A stretch of DNA of 64,000 nt, taken from contig NZ_CAMLIX010000003.1 of NCBI RefSeq assembly GCF_946479975.1, positions 4,854 to 68,853 on the forward strand, written 5' to 3'. Numbering within the stretch: position 1 is the stretch's first letter; every line of letters starts with the position of its first letter. Below the pieces are notes generated by a model. It was not told where the DNA came from and made no database searches. It worked only from the letters and a program-made list of their open reading frames with translations. Origin of the DNA: an uncultured Flavobacterium sp. (GTDB lineage: Bacteria > Bacteroidota > Bacteroidia > Flavobacteriales > Flavobacteriaceae). Below, piece after piece: positions 1-8,070 of this stretch. Both the position numbers and the translations under genes were made by a program.

Positions 1-2
1 CA

Positions 3-911
3 TATATATTTGCTGCAGTTGGTTTTGCTGGAGCAGAATTTCTTGGAAAACAAGATTATCGCAGTCACGGTTTAGATGATGCTTTTATTTTAGGTGCGCT
101 TTTCTGTTTAGGAATTGGCGTAGCTGTAACAACCGAAGGTTACGAAACTGTTATTGCAGTTTTTGTAGCTGTTGGTGCGCTTTTTATGTTTTTAAGATAC
201 CTGCATTTACTCTCCATGTTGGTTTTTTGTTTAGCTGTAACCATTTTTTTATTTTTTCAAATGTTTGAATTTGGAGATATTGGAAAAGCGATTTTGCCAT
301 TTACAGCAATGATTTTTGCAGGTGTTTCTTATTTTATAACTAAAAAAATCATTCAAAAGCTAACAAAGAGTTACTACTACAATGGACTTTTATTAGCCAA
401 TAGTTTTTGTTTGATACTGTTTTATTTTTCTTGTAATTATTTAGTAGTAAGAGAACTGTCTGCTGAATTATTAGGGACAGAAGTAAAACCAGGAACAGAT
501 ATTCCTTTTGCATTTTTCTTCTATGCATTTACGTTTATTGTACCTGTAGTTTATTTGGTGCAGGCTTTAAGAACAAAAGATAAAATAATGCTTTGGATTA
601 GTTTTTTATCGATTGCATTTTCAATTTACACGATTCGATTCTATTATTCGGTTTTGCCAGTTGAAGTTGCGCTGACTATTGGAGGTGTGGTTTTATTTGT
701 AATCACTTATTTTTCAATTAAAAAACTTAAAGAAAAAGAAAGCGGATTAACCTTTAAACCAGATAGAATCAATCATTCAGATTCACTTTTAAATGCAGAA
801 GCTTTGGTTGTAGCTTCAACTTTCGGAATGAAACCAGAAGTTAAAACGGTTTCTCCAATGGAATTTGGAGACGGTGGTTTCAGCGGAGGAGGATCTGGAG
901 GAAGCTTTTAA
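3..911 (+). CDS. Multi-pass membrane protein, 5' end cut by window edge
   Basis: The frame is open from the first bases of the window, so the start codon lies outside; an internal Met near 186 is not convincing as a start because hydrophobic coding sequence continues upstream of it. The visible 302 residues consist of a series of hydrophobic segments separated by short loops, followed by a soluble tail. The last residues are a Gly/Ser-rich run ending in GGSF, a tail often seen on Bacteroidota inner-membrane proteins. I do not recognise a specific family and assign no function. A hairpin terminator follows at 994-1031, shared with the convergent ytxJ gene. Confidence 0.75.
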   Translation, partial: YIFAAVGFAGAEFLGKQDYRSHGLDDAFILGALFCLGIGVAVTTEGYETVIAVFVAVGALFMFLRYLHLLSMLVFCLAVTIFLFFQMFEFGDIGKAILPFTAMIFAGVSYFITKKIIQKLTKSYYYNGLLLANSFCLILFYFSCNYLVVRELSAELLGTEVKPGTDIPFAFFFYAFTFIVPVVYLVQALRTKDKIMLWISFLSIAFSIYTIRFYYSVLPVEVALTIGGVVLFVITYFSIKKLKEKESGLTFKPDRINHSDSLLNAEALVVASTFGMKPEVKTVSPMEFGDGGFSGGGSGGSF

Positions 912-919
912 TTTAGTTA

Positions 920-960
920 TGAATTATAAGTTATAAGTTATAAGTTATAAGTTGGGTGTA
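920..960. repeat. Short AT-rich tandem repeat (ataagtt unit)
   Basis: The 7-base word ATAAGTT is repeated several times directly after the stop codon of the first gene. A loose reverse complement of the same word (aacttataact) occurs at about 1080-1093, so the two can pair around the terminator at 994-1031. The same vocabulary returns upstream of miaE (16606-16645). Confidence 0.6.
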
Positions 961-993
961 GGATCCAGTCTAGCATATTATTTAAGTAAAAAG

Positions 994-1031
994 AAAGCCT
1001 TAAATTGATTTTATACAATTTAAGGCTTTTT
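994..1031. terminator. Bidirectional hairpin terminator
   Basis: A 14-base stem (AAAGCCTTAAATTG and its complement) with an 8-base loop is followed by T residues on the plus strand and preceded by A residues, so it can stop both the membrane-protein gene and the convergent ytxJ gene. Confidence 0.8.
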
Positions 1032-1090
1032 AACTTTTCAATTTTTCTGTAATTTAAGCTGAGTGATAACTCATAACTCACAACTTATAA

Positions 1091-1480
1091 CTAAATTTTA
1101 CTTTTCAATGCCTCAGCATCAATATCGCTGTGCGAAACATTGTAAATTGCTTTGCCATCTTTGATTAAAATCAATTGTGGCGATTCATGATAAACACCAA
1201 AATTTGATGCAATTTCATTTGAAATATCTCGGTGTGCAATCAAATCTAAAAAATAAGCATCAACAACACCTTCAAGATCATAATCTCTTTCAAATTGTTT
1301 CAAAGCCATTCGGCTGATGCTGCATCTTGTGCTGTGTTTAAAAATAACAACTGGCTTTTCTTTAGAAATAGCTTCAACTTCTTGTAATTGAAGAATATCT
1401 GTTAATTCTGTCCAGTTTATTTTACTTTTTGGAGCTTCTGAGTTCTCTGAACTTCCGAAGATTGAATTAAAAAAACTCAT
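1091..1480 (-). CDS. ytxJ: YtxJ-type bacillithiol-system redox protein
   Basis: This 129-residue cytoplasmic protein has a thioredoxin-like fold. The segment around residues 44-60 (VVIFKHSTRCSIS) matches the YtxJ/monothiol bacilliredoxin-like family, with the redox Cys at position 53 in a C-S-I-S context instead of the CxxC of ordinary thioredoxins. The SPQLILIKDGKAIY stretch supplies the cis-Pro strand. Such proteins are linked to bacillithiol, the low-molecular-weight thiol of many Bacteroidota, and are thought to reverse S-bacillithiolation. The gene is divergent from clpB, which may indicate a shared stress context (inference). A CAAAGTTA -7-like box lies upstream at 1589-1596. Length is typical for the family. 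Confidence 0.85.
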   Translation of the reverse strand: MSFFNSIFGSSENSEAPKSKINWTELTDILQLQEVEAISKEKPVVIFKHSTRCSISRMALKQFERDYDLEGVVDAYFLDLIAHRDISNEIASNFGVYHESPQLILIKDGKAIYNVSHSDIDAEALKSKI

Positions 1481-1588
1481 ATTTGTCTTGTTTTATGACT
1501 TTTTGACGCATTAAAATTGATAAAATTCAATATTTAATGTCATTTTGTCTGTTTTTATGTTGTGGAATATAATTTGTCTATTCCAATG

Positions 1589-1596
1589 CAAAGTTA
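1589..1596 (-). promoter_or_regulatory. Possible -7 box of ytxJ
   Basis: On the minus strand this reads TAACTTTG, a match to the Bacteroidota TAnnTTTG element. No clear TTTG is present 19 bases further upstream. It would give a leader of about 100 bases. Confidence 0.4.
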
Positions 1597-1681
1597 GATT
1601 ATTTGAGCTGAATTTAATAACTCTATAAATCGTAACTTTAATCTTAAACAAATAAATAATAAATCAATCAAATCGAAAAAT

Positions 1682-4279
1682 ATGAATATTAACAAGTTTA
1701 CTATTAAATCGCAGGAAGCCATTCAGTTGTCGCAGCAATTAGCACAGCGAAATGGCCAGCAGCAAATTGAAAATGAACACATTTTCAAAGCTATTTTTGA
1801 AGTTGATGAAAACGTAGCGCCATTTATCTTAAAAAAATTAAACGTAAATGTGCCATTGTTTCTACAAATTTTAGACAGTACAATTCAGAGTTTTCCAAAA
1901 GTTTCTGGAGGTGATATACTGCTTTCAAGAGACGCAAATAAAGCTTTGAACGAAGCCGAAATTATTGCACAAAAAATGAACGACGAATATGTTTCGATCG
2001 AACATTTAATTTTAGCCATTTTTGACTCAAAAAGTAAAGTTTCTCAGATTTTAAAAGATCAGGGAGTTACAGGAAAAGGTCTGAAAGCAGCAATCGAAGA
2101 ATTACGTAAAGGCGAAAGAGTAACTTCAGCTTCGGCAGAAGAAACTTATAATTCGCTGAATAAATACGCAAAAAACTTAAACGAATTAGCAAGAACAGGA
2201 AAGTTAGATCCCGTTATTGGTCGTGATGAAGAAATTCGTCGTGTCTTGCAGATTTTGACTCGTAGAACCAAAAACAATCCAATGCTTATTGGTGAACCTG
2301 GAGTTGGTAAAACAGCAATTGCAGAAGGTTTAGCACACAGAATTGTAGACGGAGACGTTCCAGAAAACTTAAAAGATAAAATCGTTTTCTCCTTAGATAT
2401 GGGAGCTTTGATCGCCGGAGCGAAATTCAAAGGAGAATTTGAAGAACGTTTAAAATCGGTTGTAAAAGAAGTTACTTCTGCAGAAGGTGATATCGTTCTG
2501 TTTATTGATGAAATTCATACGCTTGTAGGAGCGGGTGGAGGAGAAGGCGCAATGGACGCTGCCAATATCTTGAAACCGGCTTTGGCTCGTGGAGAATTAA
2601 GAGCAATTGGTGCTACAACTTTAGATGAATATCAAAAATATTTTGAAAAAGATAAAGCACTGGAAAGACGTTTCCAAAAAGTCTTAATCGACGAACCAGA
2701 CACAGAAAGTGCGATTTCGATTCTTCGTGGAATCAAAGAAAAGTACGAAACGCATCATAAAGTTCAAATCAAAGACGAGGCAATTATTGCAGCGGTTGAG
2801 CTTTCGCAAAGATATATTACAAATCGTTTCTTGCCAGATAAAGCAATTGATTTGATGGACGAAGCAGCTTCTAAACTGCGTATGGAAATCAATTCGAAAC
2901 CAGAAGAATTAGATGTTTTGGATCGTAAAATCATGCAGTTAGAAATTGAGATCGAGGCCATTAAACGTGAAAAAGAAGAATCGAAACTGAAGATTTTGGG
3001 AATGGATTTGGCAAATCTCAAAGAAGAACGCAACGAGATCTACGCAAGATGGAAATCTGAAAAAGATATTGTTGACGGAATTCAGGCTGTCAAACATGAA
3101 ATTGAAGATTTCAAGTACGAAGCAGAACGCGCAGAACGTGATGGCGATTACGGAAAAGTTGCCGAAATTCGTTACGGAAAAATAAAAGAAGCTCAGGAAC
3201 GCCAAGATGTTTTGCAGAAACAATTGCAGGAATTCCAATCTGGAAATTCTTTAATTAAAGAAGAAGTTACCAGAGAAGATATTGCAGAAGTTGTAGCAAA
3301 ATGGACAGGAATTCCGGTTACAAAAATGCTTCAGACCGAAAGAGAAAAACTATTGCATTTAGAAGATGAATTGCACAAACGTGTAGTAGGTCAAGAAGAA
3401 GCGATAGAAGCCGTGAGTGATGCCGTTCGTAGAAGTCGCGCCGGTTTACAGGATATGAAAAAACCTGTTGGAACGTTCTTGTTTTTAGGAACAACTGGAG
3501 TTGGTAAAACCGAATTAGCAAAAGCTTTGGCCGAATATCTTTTTGATGACGAAAATGCCATGACGCGTATCGATATGAGTGAGTACCAAGAACGCCACAG
3601 TGTGAGCCGTTTAGTGGGTGCGCCTCCGGGATATGTGGGTTATGATGAAGGTGGTCAATTGACAGAAGCTGTTCGTAGAAAACCGTATTCTGTGATTTTG
3701 TTAGATGAGATCGAAAAAGCGCATCCAGATACTTTCAATATTTTATTGCAGGTTTTAGATGAAGGACGTTTAACAGATAATAAAGGACGTCTGGCCGATT
3801 TCAAAAACACAATAATTATTATGACTTCCAATATGGGAAGCCAGATTATTCAGGAGAAATTCGAAAATTTGAAAGGCGGCGTTGAAGCAGCAACAGAAGC
3901 AGCTAAAAACGAAGTTTTAGGATTATTAAAACAAACAGTTCGTCCTGAATTTATAAACCGTATCGACGAAATCGTAATGTTTACACCGCTTACAGTTGAT
4001 AATATTTCTAGAATTGTAGGCTTACAATTAAAAAGTGTTACAAAAATGCTGGCACTGCAAGGAATTACTATGGATGCAACTCCAGAAGCAATCGCTTATT
4101 TGTCAGATAAAGGATATGATCCTCAATTTGGAGCACGACCAGTAAAACGTGTTGTTCAGAGAGAGGTACTGAATCAGCTGTCTAAAGAAATTTTGGCAGG
4201 AAACATTACAACAGAAAGTATCATTTTATTAGATGCTTTCGATGGTAAATTGGTTTTTAGAAACCAGACAGAAAATTAA
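1682..4279 (+). CDS. clpB: ATP-dependent chaperone ClpB
   Basis: This is a cytoplasmic AAA+ disaggregase that works with DnaK/DnaJ/GrpE to re-solubilise aggregated proteins. At 865 residues it has the usual full length. The order is an N-terminal Clp_N repeat domain (about 1-145), a first AAA+ module with Walker A GEPGVGKT near residue 202 and Walker B FIDEIH, a coiled-coil middle domain of about 400-525, a second AAA+ module with Walker A GTTGVGKT near residue 602, and the ClpB D2-small domain. The middle domain and the absence of a ClpP-binding tripeptide loop separate it from ClpA/ClpC. Upstream sequence is AT-rich with no clear -7 consensus, so it may use a stress sigma factor (inference). 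A hairpin follows at 4304-4332. Confidence 0.98.
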   Translation: MNINKFTIKSQEAIQLSQQLAQRNGQQQIENEHIFKAIFEVDENVAPFILKKLNVNVPLFLQILDSTIQSFPKVSGGDILLSRDANKALNEAEIIAQKMNDEYVSIEHLILAIFDSKSKVSQILKDQGVTGKGLKAAIEELRKGERVTSASAEETYNSLNKYAKNLNELARTGKLDPVIGRDEEIRRVLQILTRRTKNNPMLIGEPGVGKTAIAEGLAHRIVDGDVPENLKDKIVFSLDMGALIAGAKFKGEFEERLKSVVKEVTSAEGDIVLFIDEIHTLVGAGGGEGAMDAANILKPALARGELRAIGATTLDEYQKYFEKDKALERRFQKVLIDEPDTESAISILRGIKEKYETHHKVQIKDEAIIAAVELSQRYITNRFLPDKAIDLMDEAASKLRMEINSKPEELDVLDRKIMQLEIEIEAIKREKEESKLKILGMDLANLKEERNEIYARWKSEKDIVDGIQAVKHEIEDFKYEAERAERDGDYGKVAEIRYGKIKEAQERQDVLQKQLQEFQSGNSLIKEEVTREDIAEVVAKWTGIPVTKMLQTEREKLLHLEDELHKRVVGQEEAIEAVSDAVRRSRAGLQDMKKPVGTFLFLGTTGVGKTELAKALAEYLFDDENAMTRIDMSEYQERHSVSRLVGAPPGYVGYDEGGQLTEAVRRKPYSVILLDEIEKAHPDTFNILLQVLDEGRLTDNKGRLADFKNTIIIMTSNMGSQIIQEKFENLKGGVEAATEAAKNEVLGLLKQTVRPEFINRIDEIVMFTPLTVDNISRIVGLQLKSVTKMLALQGITMDATPEAIAYLSDKGYDPQFGARPVKRVVQREVLNQLSKEILAGNITTESIILLDAFDGKLVFRNQTEN

Positions 4280-4303
4280 TTTTTTTACATGTTATTCTTA
4301 AAG

Positions 4304-4332
4304 AGCGTCAGTTTTTACTGGTGCTTTTTTTT
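4304..4332 (+). terminator. Terminator after clpB
   Basis: A 9-base stem with G-T pairs (AGCGTCAGT / ACTGGTGCT) and a T4 loop runs into eight or more T residues. Confidence 0.7.
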
Positions 4333-4445
4333 TATCCGTGAATTCTGAAACTTTTTGTCTAATTCTTATAACAATTCATTTTTAAAAAATATAGAATTTT
4401 AAATAAATTAGAATCAGCAAATTATTAATTAAAAAATCAAAAAAC

Positions 4446-4565
4446 ATGAACAATTTATTTAGAGGATTATTAGCAGGTTACGGTGCAAAAAAATTAGGAG
4501 GAGGATGTTTTGGAACAGTCTTAGTTTTTATCATTTTATGGGTGATTTTAGGGCAATGCAGCTAA
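4446..4565 (+). CDS. Small membrane peptide, 39 aa
   Basis: The ORF reads MNNLFRGLLAGYGAKKLGGG, then a single hydrophobic helix (about residues 21-36, CFGTVLVFIILWVILGQ), and ends CS. The amphipathic Gly/Lys-rich start followed by one membrane span looks like a genuine small membrane protein. Codon use resembles its neighbours, and a clean ATG follows an A-rich stretch typical of Flavobacterium translation starts. It sits 110 bases before the DUF808 gene on the same strand and may share its transcript. Small proteins of this kind occur in other flavobacteria as hypothetical proteins, and I cannot name a function. Confidence 0.65.
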   Translation: MNNLFRGLLAGYGAKKLGGGCFGTVLVFIILWVILGQCS

Positions 4566-4674
4566 AAAGTACTTTCAGAAAAATAGGAATAAAAAACGCA
4601 AATTTAATGTGATATTATTGGGCAGATTACAGCAAAATGTCTAGTTTCGCATTCAATAAAATAAATTTTAAAAA

Positions 4675-5559
4675 ATGGCTTCAGGTTTTTTTGTTCTATT
4701 AGATGATATTGCAGCAATTATGGATGATGTTGCAGTAATGAGTAAAGTTGCGGCCAAGAAAACAGCTGGAATTTTGGGCGACGATTTGGCGGTAAATGCC
4801 GAAAAAGCATCTGGATTTGCATCATCGCGAGAGCTTCCTGTTTTGTGGGCAATTAGCAAAGGTTCATTACTAAATAAAATTATTATCCTTCCAATTGCAT
4901 TTTTATTAAGTGCATTTCTGCCCGTTGCGATAATCGTAATTTTAGTTCTGGGAGGACTTTTTCTTGCTTATGAAGGAGCTGAAAAAATTTACGAATTTAT
5001 TTTTCCACACAAACACGAAGAATCTGAAGGGATTACTAATGAAGAACTTACCGAGGAACAAATCTTGGAACTTGAAAAAGGAAAAGTAAAATCGGCAATT
5101 ATAACCGATTTTATACTATCTGTCGAAATTGTAATTATCGCATTAGGAACCGTTATAGAAGAACCGATTACGCAGCAGATCATCGTAACTTCAATTATTG
5201 CAGTAATCGCAACAATAGGCGTATACGGAATCGTAGCGCTTATCGTAAGAATGGATGAAGCAGGCTATAAACTTATAAAATATAGTAAAAGCGAAAAAAG
5301 TCCATCAAGATTTATTGGTAATTTATTAGTAAAAGCACTTCCACTGGTTATCAAAGCTTTAACCGTTATTGGAACAATTGCTTTGCTTTTAGTAGCAGGA
5401 GGAATATTTGTTCATTACATCCCATTTTTCCATCATTATGTCCCACAAATTAATCTTCCCGCAATCCTTAAGGAATTTGTAATTGGACTAGTTTTAGGAT
5501 TCGTAGTTTTAGCAGTTATAAATCTTTTCAAAAAAATCTTTAAAAAGAAAACAGCCTAA
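4675..5559 (+). CDS. DUF808 (YedI-like) inner-membrane protein
   Basis: The 294-residue protein begins MASGFFVLLDDIAAIMDDVA, the hallmark start of the DUF808/YedI family, followed by a conserved soluble segment (AAKKTAGILGDDLAVNA) and several hydrophobic helices at roughly 62-100, 139-165, 168-190, 225-250 and 265-285. A cytoplasmic acidic patch, about residues 112-140, lies between helices. The family is found in many bacteria and its function is not established. The C-terminus is a Lys-rich positive tail typical of a cytosolic end. A hairpin terminator follows at 5586-5612. Confidence 0.9.
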   Translation: MASGFFVLLDDIAAIMDDVAVMSKVAAKKTAGILGDDLAVNAEKASGFASSRELPVLWAISKGSLLNKIIILPIAFLLSAFLPVAIIVILVLGGLFLAYEGAEKIYEFIFPHKHEESEGITNEELTEEQILELEKGKVKSAIITDFILSVEIVIIALGTVIEEPITQQIIVTSIIAVIATIGVYGIVALIVRMDEAGYKLIKYSKSEKSPSRFIGNLLVKALPLVIKALTVIGTIALLLVAGGIFVHYIPFFHHYVPQINLPAILKEFVIGLVLGFVVLAVINLFKKIFKKKTA

Positions 5560-5585
5560 ATTCAAATTAAAATATACTTTCAAGA

Positions 5586-5612
5586 AACATCAGTTTACCG
5601 CTGATGTTTTTT
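5586..5612 (+). terminator. Terminator after the DUF808 gene
   Basis: An AACATCAG / CTGATGTT stem with a 7-base loop is followed by a run of eight T residues. Confidence 0.8.
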
Positions 5613-5651
5613 TTGTTTAGAAGCAGCAACACTCATTTTCGAAAGAACGTT

Positions 5652-5738
5652 TAGTCCCGCTATCCGCTATATCTTTTTTTTGGAATTCTCTATATCTAGA
5701 GAGCCAAAAAAAAGGATGCCGCTTCTATCGGGGCTAGG
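5652..5738. repeat. Structured intergenic element (TAGTCCCG ... CGGGGCTA)
   Basis: This GC-rich island sits in an otherwise AT-rich gap of 355 bases. The outer arms TAGTCCCG and CGGGGCTA can pair with one G-U. Inner arms ATC plus T8GG and CC plus A8 plus GGAT can pair, and an inner TCTC / GAGA closes the loop. I recall elements of this shape between genes in other flavobacterial genomes but cannot check that here. The rest of the gap (5740-5914) is plain AT-rich sequence in which I see only the upstream region of the lipoprotein gene. Confidence 0.6.
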
Positions 5739-5914
5739 TAAGAAATTTTTTATTTTCATAAGAAATAATGAAAATTGATTAAAATTTTTTCATTAAATAA
5801 GCTTTTGATTTACAAATGTTTAATGTGTTTCCAAGAATTTTTAACATTTTATCCAAGCAACCTTTGCAACTCTATCACATCTTCATAGTAATTAACAATT
5901 AATTATTATTTTAT

Positions 5915-6328
5915 ATGAAAAGTTTTAGATTAAAATCGGTATTAGTAGTATTATTTTTAACTATTGGATTAGTTTCATGCAGTAACGACGACGATGAGAA
6001 ATCACCAGCTACTACTTCAAAAGCAGCTTTAGCAACAGAAATTAAAGGACCAGCAACAGGAAAAGTAAATGATGAGTTAAGCTATGAGGTGACTTATGTT
6101 CTAGATAATGCATGCGGAGAATTCGATAAAATCTCAGATGTAACAATTGGCGATGTAAAAGGTTTGCAAGTAGTTGCAAAATATCCAACAGAAGGAGTTT
6201 GTACTATGCAGCTCCCAGAACCAAAAAAGACAGTTTACAAATTTAAAGCAACTGTAAAAGGAACTTTCGAAATTAAATTCAAAAAATCTGAAACAGAATT
6301 CCTTACTCAAAAAGTTGTAATCGAATAA
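5915..6328 (+). CDS. Small lipoprotein of unknown function
   Basis: This 137-residue protein has a lipoprotein signal: a basic start (MKSFRLKS), a hydrophobic stretch, and a lipobox ending in Cys22 (GLVSC), followed by an acidic SNDDDEKS segment. The acidic run just after the Cys resembles the Bacteroidota lipoprotein export signal that directs proteins to the cell surface. The mature part has regular beta-strand patterns and two Cys (about residues 65 and 98) that could form a disulphide. I recognise no catalytic motif; it may be a small Ig-like or binding domain. A strong terminator at 6360-6410 separates it from the next gene. Confidence 0.8.
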   Translation: MKSFRLKSVLVVLFLTIGLVSCSNDDDEKSPATTSKAALATEIKGPATGKVNDELSYEVTYVLDNACGEFDKISDVTIGDVKGLQVVAKYPTEGVCTMQLPEPKKTVYKFKATVKGTFEIKFKKSETEFLTQKVVIE

Positions 6329-6359
6329 CAGCTAATTTAGCTTCTATTTTTTTAGGTCG

Positions 6360-6410
6360 AAAACCATTTTACAAAAGTTTAATTTTAAGCTGATGTAAAA
6401 TGGTTTTTTT
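6360..6410 (+). terminator. Terminator after the lipoprotein gene
   Basis: A 13-base A/T-rich stem containing the AAACCATTTTACA word and its complement encloses about 20 bases and ends in a T8 run. Confidence 0.75.
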
Positions 6411-6424
6411 TGTAGCTTTTCACT

Positions 6425-6432
6425 TATTTTTG
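6425..6432 (+). promoter_or_regulatory. Bacteroidota -7 box for the 72-aa ORF
   Basis: TATTTTTG matches TAnnTTTG and ends 17 bases before the ATG at 6450, the spacing seen at other genes in this window. The -33 element is weak. Confidence 0.5.
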
Positions 6433-6449
6433 CTTTTTATTTTGATCAT

Positions 6450-6668
6450 ATGGAAAAGACAATAATTATTAAAGCTAATTTAAAAATGATTTCTGTTATG
6501 AAGCAAATTTTGAATTACCAGGAAACAGAGAGAAAGCGTATAAGAGAATATCTTGATAGTCAAATTGTAGGTTTTTCAATTACTGATGATTCAATTAATC
6601 GACAAAATCTTAGTGAAGAATTAAGAAAGTCGGAGCTAGAAATAGAAAGCGCAAATGTTATTACTTAG
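6450..6668 (+). CDS. Small hypothetical protein, 72 aa
   Basis: The ORF begins MEKTIIIKANLKMISVMKQI and is rich in charged, helix-forming residues (NYQETERKRIREYLDSQIVG). It ends in an acidic helix with Lys/Glu alternation. No domain is recognisable; the size and charge pattern are compatible with an antitoxin or a regulatory peptide, but no toxin-like partner is adjacent. Support for it being real comes from the -7 box at 6425-6432, an ATG at the usual distance from it, and an isolated position between a terminator and the aguB promoter. Confidence 0.55.
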   Translation: MEKTIIIKANLKMISVMKQILNYQETERKRIREYLDSQIVGFSITDDSINRQNLSEELRKSELEIESANVIT

Positions 6669-6736
6669 GAAGATTTAGAGCGTGAATCTAAGAATTGGTA
6701 ATTATAAAATGTTTAACGGTTATAGCAACTTCTCAC

Positions 6737-6767
6737 TTTGCCATTCCTCTAAAATTTACTATTTTTG
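6737..6767 (+). promoter_or_regulatory. Consensus promoter of aguB
   Basis: TTTG at 6737-6740, a 19-base spacer and TATTTTTG at 6760-6767 give an exact match to the Bacteroidota primary-sigma consensus. It is the best promoter in the window and supports the ATG at 6786 as the start of aguB. Confidence 0.85.
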
Positions 6768-6785
6768 CACTCTAAATTTTATGTC

Positions 6786-7676
6786 ATGCCGAAAAGAAAA
6801 TATAAAATATCGGTTATTCAATTAAACTTGAATGACAACGCCGAAAACAATCTTAAAAAATGTATCAGCTGGGTAAAAGATTCTGCGAGTCAAGGCGCAG
6901 AAGTTATTTTACTTCCAGAATTATATAGCAGTCATTATTTCTGCCAAAGTGAAGATGTAGATAATTTTGCATTAGCAGAGCCACTTTACAGTACTTCATT
7001 TATTGCTTTTAGCGAATTGGCAAAAGAATTAGGAGTAGTGATCATTGTTCCTTTCTTCGAAAAAAGAATGGCAGGAATCTACCACAATAGTGCGTATATT
7101 ATTGACACAGATGGAACAGAAGCTGGTTTATACCGTAAAATGCACATTCCAGACGATCCACATTTCTACGAAAAATTCTATTTCACTCCAGGTGATTTAG
7201 GTTTTCAAGCAATCGAAACAAAAAAAGGAACTGTTGGAACATTAATCTGCTGGGATCAATGGTATCCAGAAGCAGCTCGTATTACTGCACTTAAAGGAGC
7301 AGAAGTTTTGTTCTATCCAACCGCAATTGGGTGGCATCCTAAAGAAAAAGAACAATACGGAGAAAACCAATATGGTGCGTGGATGAACGTAATGAAAGGT
7401 CACGCCGTAGCAAACGGAGTTTTCGTTGCAGCGGCAAACCGAATTGGACTTGAGAAATATTTGGAAGGAACGGAAGGAATTCAATTCTGGGGAGCTTCTT
7501 TCATTGCTGGACCACAAGGCGAAATTTTAGCGCAGGCTTCTCACGATAAAGAAGAAATCTTAATTGCTGAGGTTGATTTAGATTTACAGGAAAACGTTCG
7601 TCAGAACTGGCCATTCTTTAGAGACAGAAGAATTGATGCTTTTGGTGATATTACAAAAAGAGCAATTGATAAATAA
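6786..7676 (+). CDS. aguB: N-carbamoylputrescine amidase AguB
   Basis: This nitrilase-superfamily enzyme hydrolyses N-carbamoylputrescine to putrescine, the last step of the agmatine route to polyamines. From the start MPKRKYK it has 296 residues, with the catalytic triad visible as Glu45 (LLPELY), Lys118 (YRKMHIPDDP) and Cys155 (LICWDQWYPEA), and the family signature HIPDDPHFYEKFYF. A longer TTG start at 6765 would fall inside the -7 box, so I chose the ATG at 6786. Its partner aguA lies 3.5 kb downstream on the same strand, with two unrelated minus-strand genes between them. Confidence 0.95.
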   Translation: MPKRKYKISVIQLNLNDNAENNLKKCISWVKDSASQGAEVILLPELYSSHYFCQSEDVDNFALAEPLYSTSFIAFSELAKELGVVIIVPFFEKRMAGIYHNSAYIIDTDGTEAGLYRKMHIPDDPHFYEKFYFTPGDLGFQAIETKKGTVGTLICWDQWYPEAARITALKGAEVLFYPTAIGWHPKEKEQYGENQYGAWMNVMKGHAVANGVFVAAANRIGLEKYLEGTEGIQFWGASFIAGPQGEILAQASHDKEEILIAEVDLDLQENVRQNWPFFRDRRIDAFGDITKRAIDK

Positions 7677-7702
7677 TTAAATTTTTATCTATAAATATTT
7701 TA

Positions 7703-7734
7703 AAAGAGCTGTCTATAAAGACAGCTCTTTTTTT
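7703..7734 (+). terminator. Terminator after aguB
   Basis: An 11-base perfect stem (AAAGAGCTGTC / GACAGCTCTTT) with a 6-base loop runs into a T tract. Confidence 0.9.
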
Positions 7735-7738
7735 ATGC

Positions 7739-7998
7739 GCTTCAGAGAAGTGAAATTTTTATAGAAAAGAATACGCATATTCAGAATTTATATATGTCGC
7801 TCCGCTGGAGCTTTTTTTATTTATATTTTTGAAATTCTATAAATATTTTGCTCCTCCGGAGCTTCTGTGTATTTATAATATTTAAAAGATTTGCCTAAAA
7901 AGGCCAGCTCATTTTTGTAAGCTTCAGAGAAGCGAAATATTTATAGAAAAGAAAATACACACACAATAAAAAAAGCTCCAGCGGAGCGATATATTCAG
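7739..7998. repeat. Nested direct and inverted repeats between aguB and the OmpA-like gene
   Basis: Two direct copies of a GCTTCAGAGAAG-containing word followed by TTTATAGAAAAGAA lie at 7739-7771 and 7921-7953. An inverted pair built around the palindrome GCTCCGCTGGAGC occurs at 7790-7822 and 7966-7995. A third palindrome, GCTCCTCCGGAGC, sits near 7850. No ORF is present; the 394-base gap is made of this element and two terminators. Confidence 0.7.
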
Positions 7999-8019
7999 AT
8001 ATTTTTTATAACAAAAAAA

Positions 8020-8048
8020 AAAGCGGTTTCAAATTTTGAAACCGCTTT
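8020..8048. terminator. Terminator of the OmpA-like gene (bidirectional)
   Basis: An AAAGCGGTTTCAAA stem with its exact complement forms a long hairpin preceded by A10 on the plus strand, which is a T run for the minus-strand gene. Confidence 0.85.
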
Positions 8049-8070
8049 CTGAAAATATATTAAACTAAGA

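Noticed and set aside
2146..3521. Several minus-strand ORFs inside clpB
   Set aside because: They are mirror images of the ClpB coding frame, lack independent promoters and have no recognisable domains.
6765..6785. TTG start for aguB
   Set aside because: The codon lies inside the TATTTTTG promoter box, and the protein starts cleanly at the ATG at 6786.
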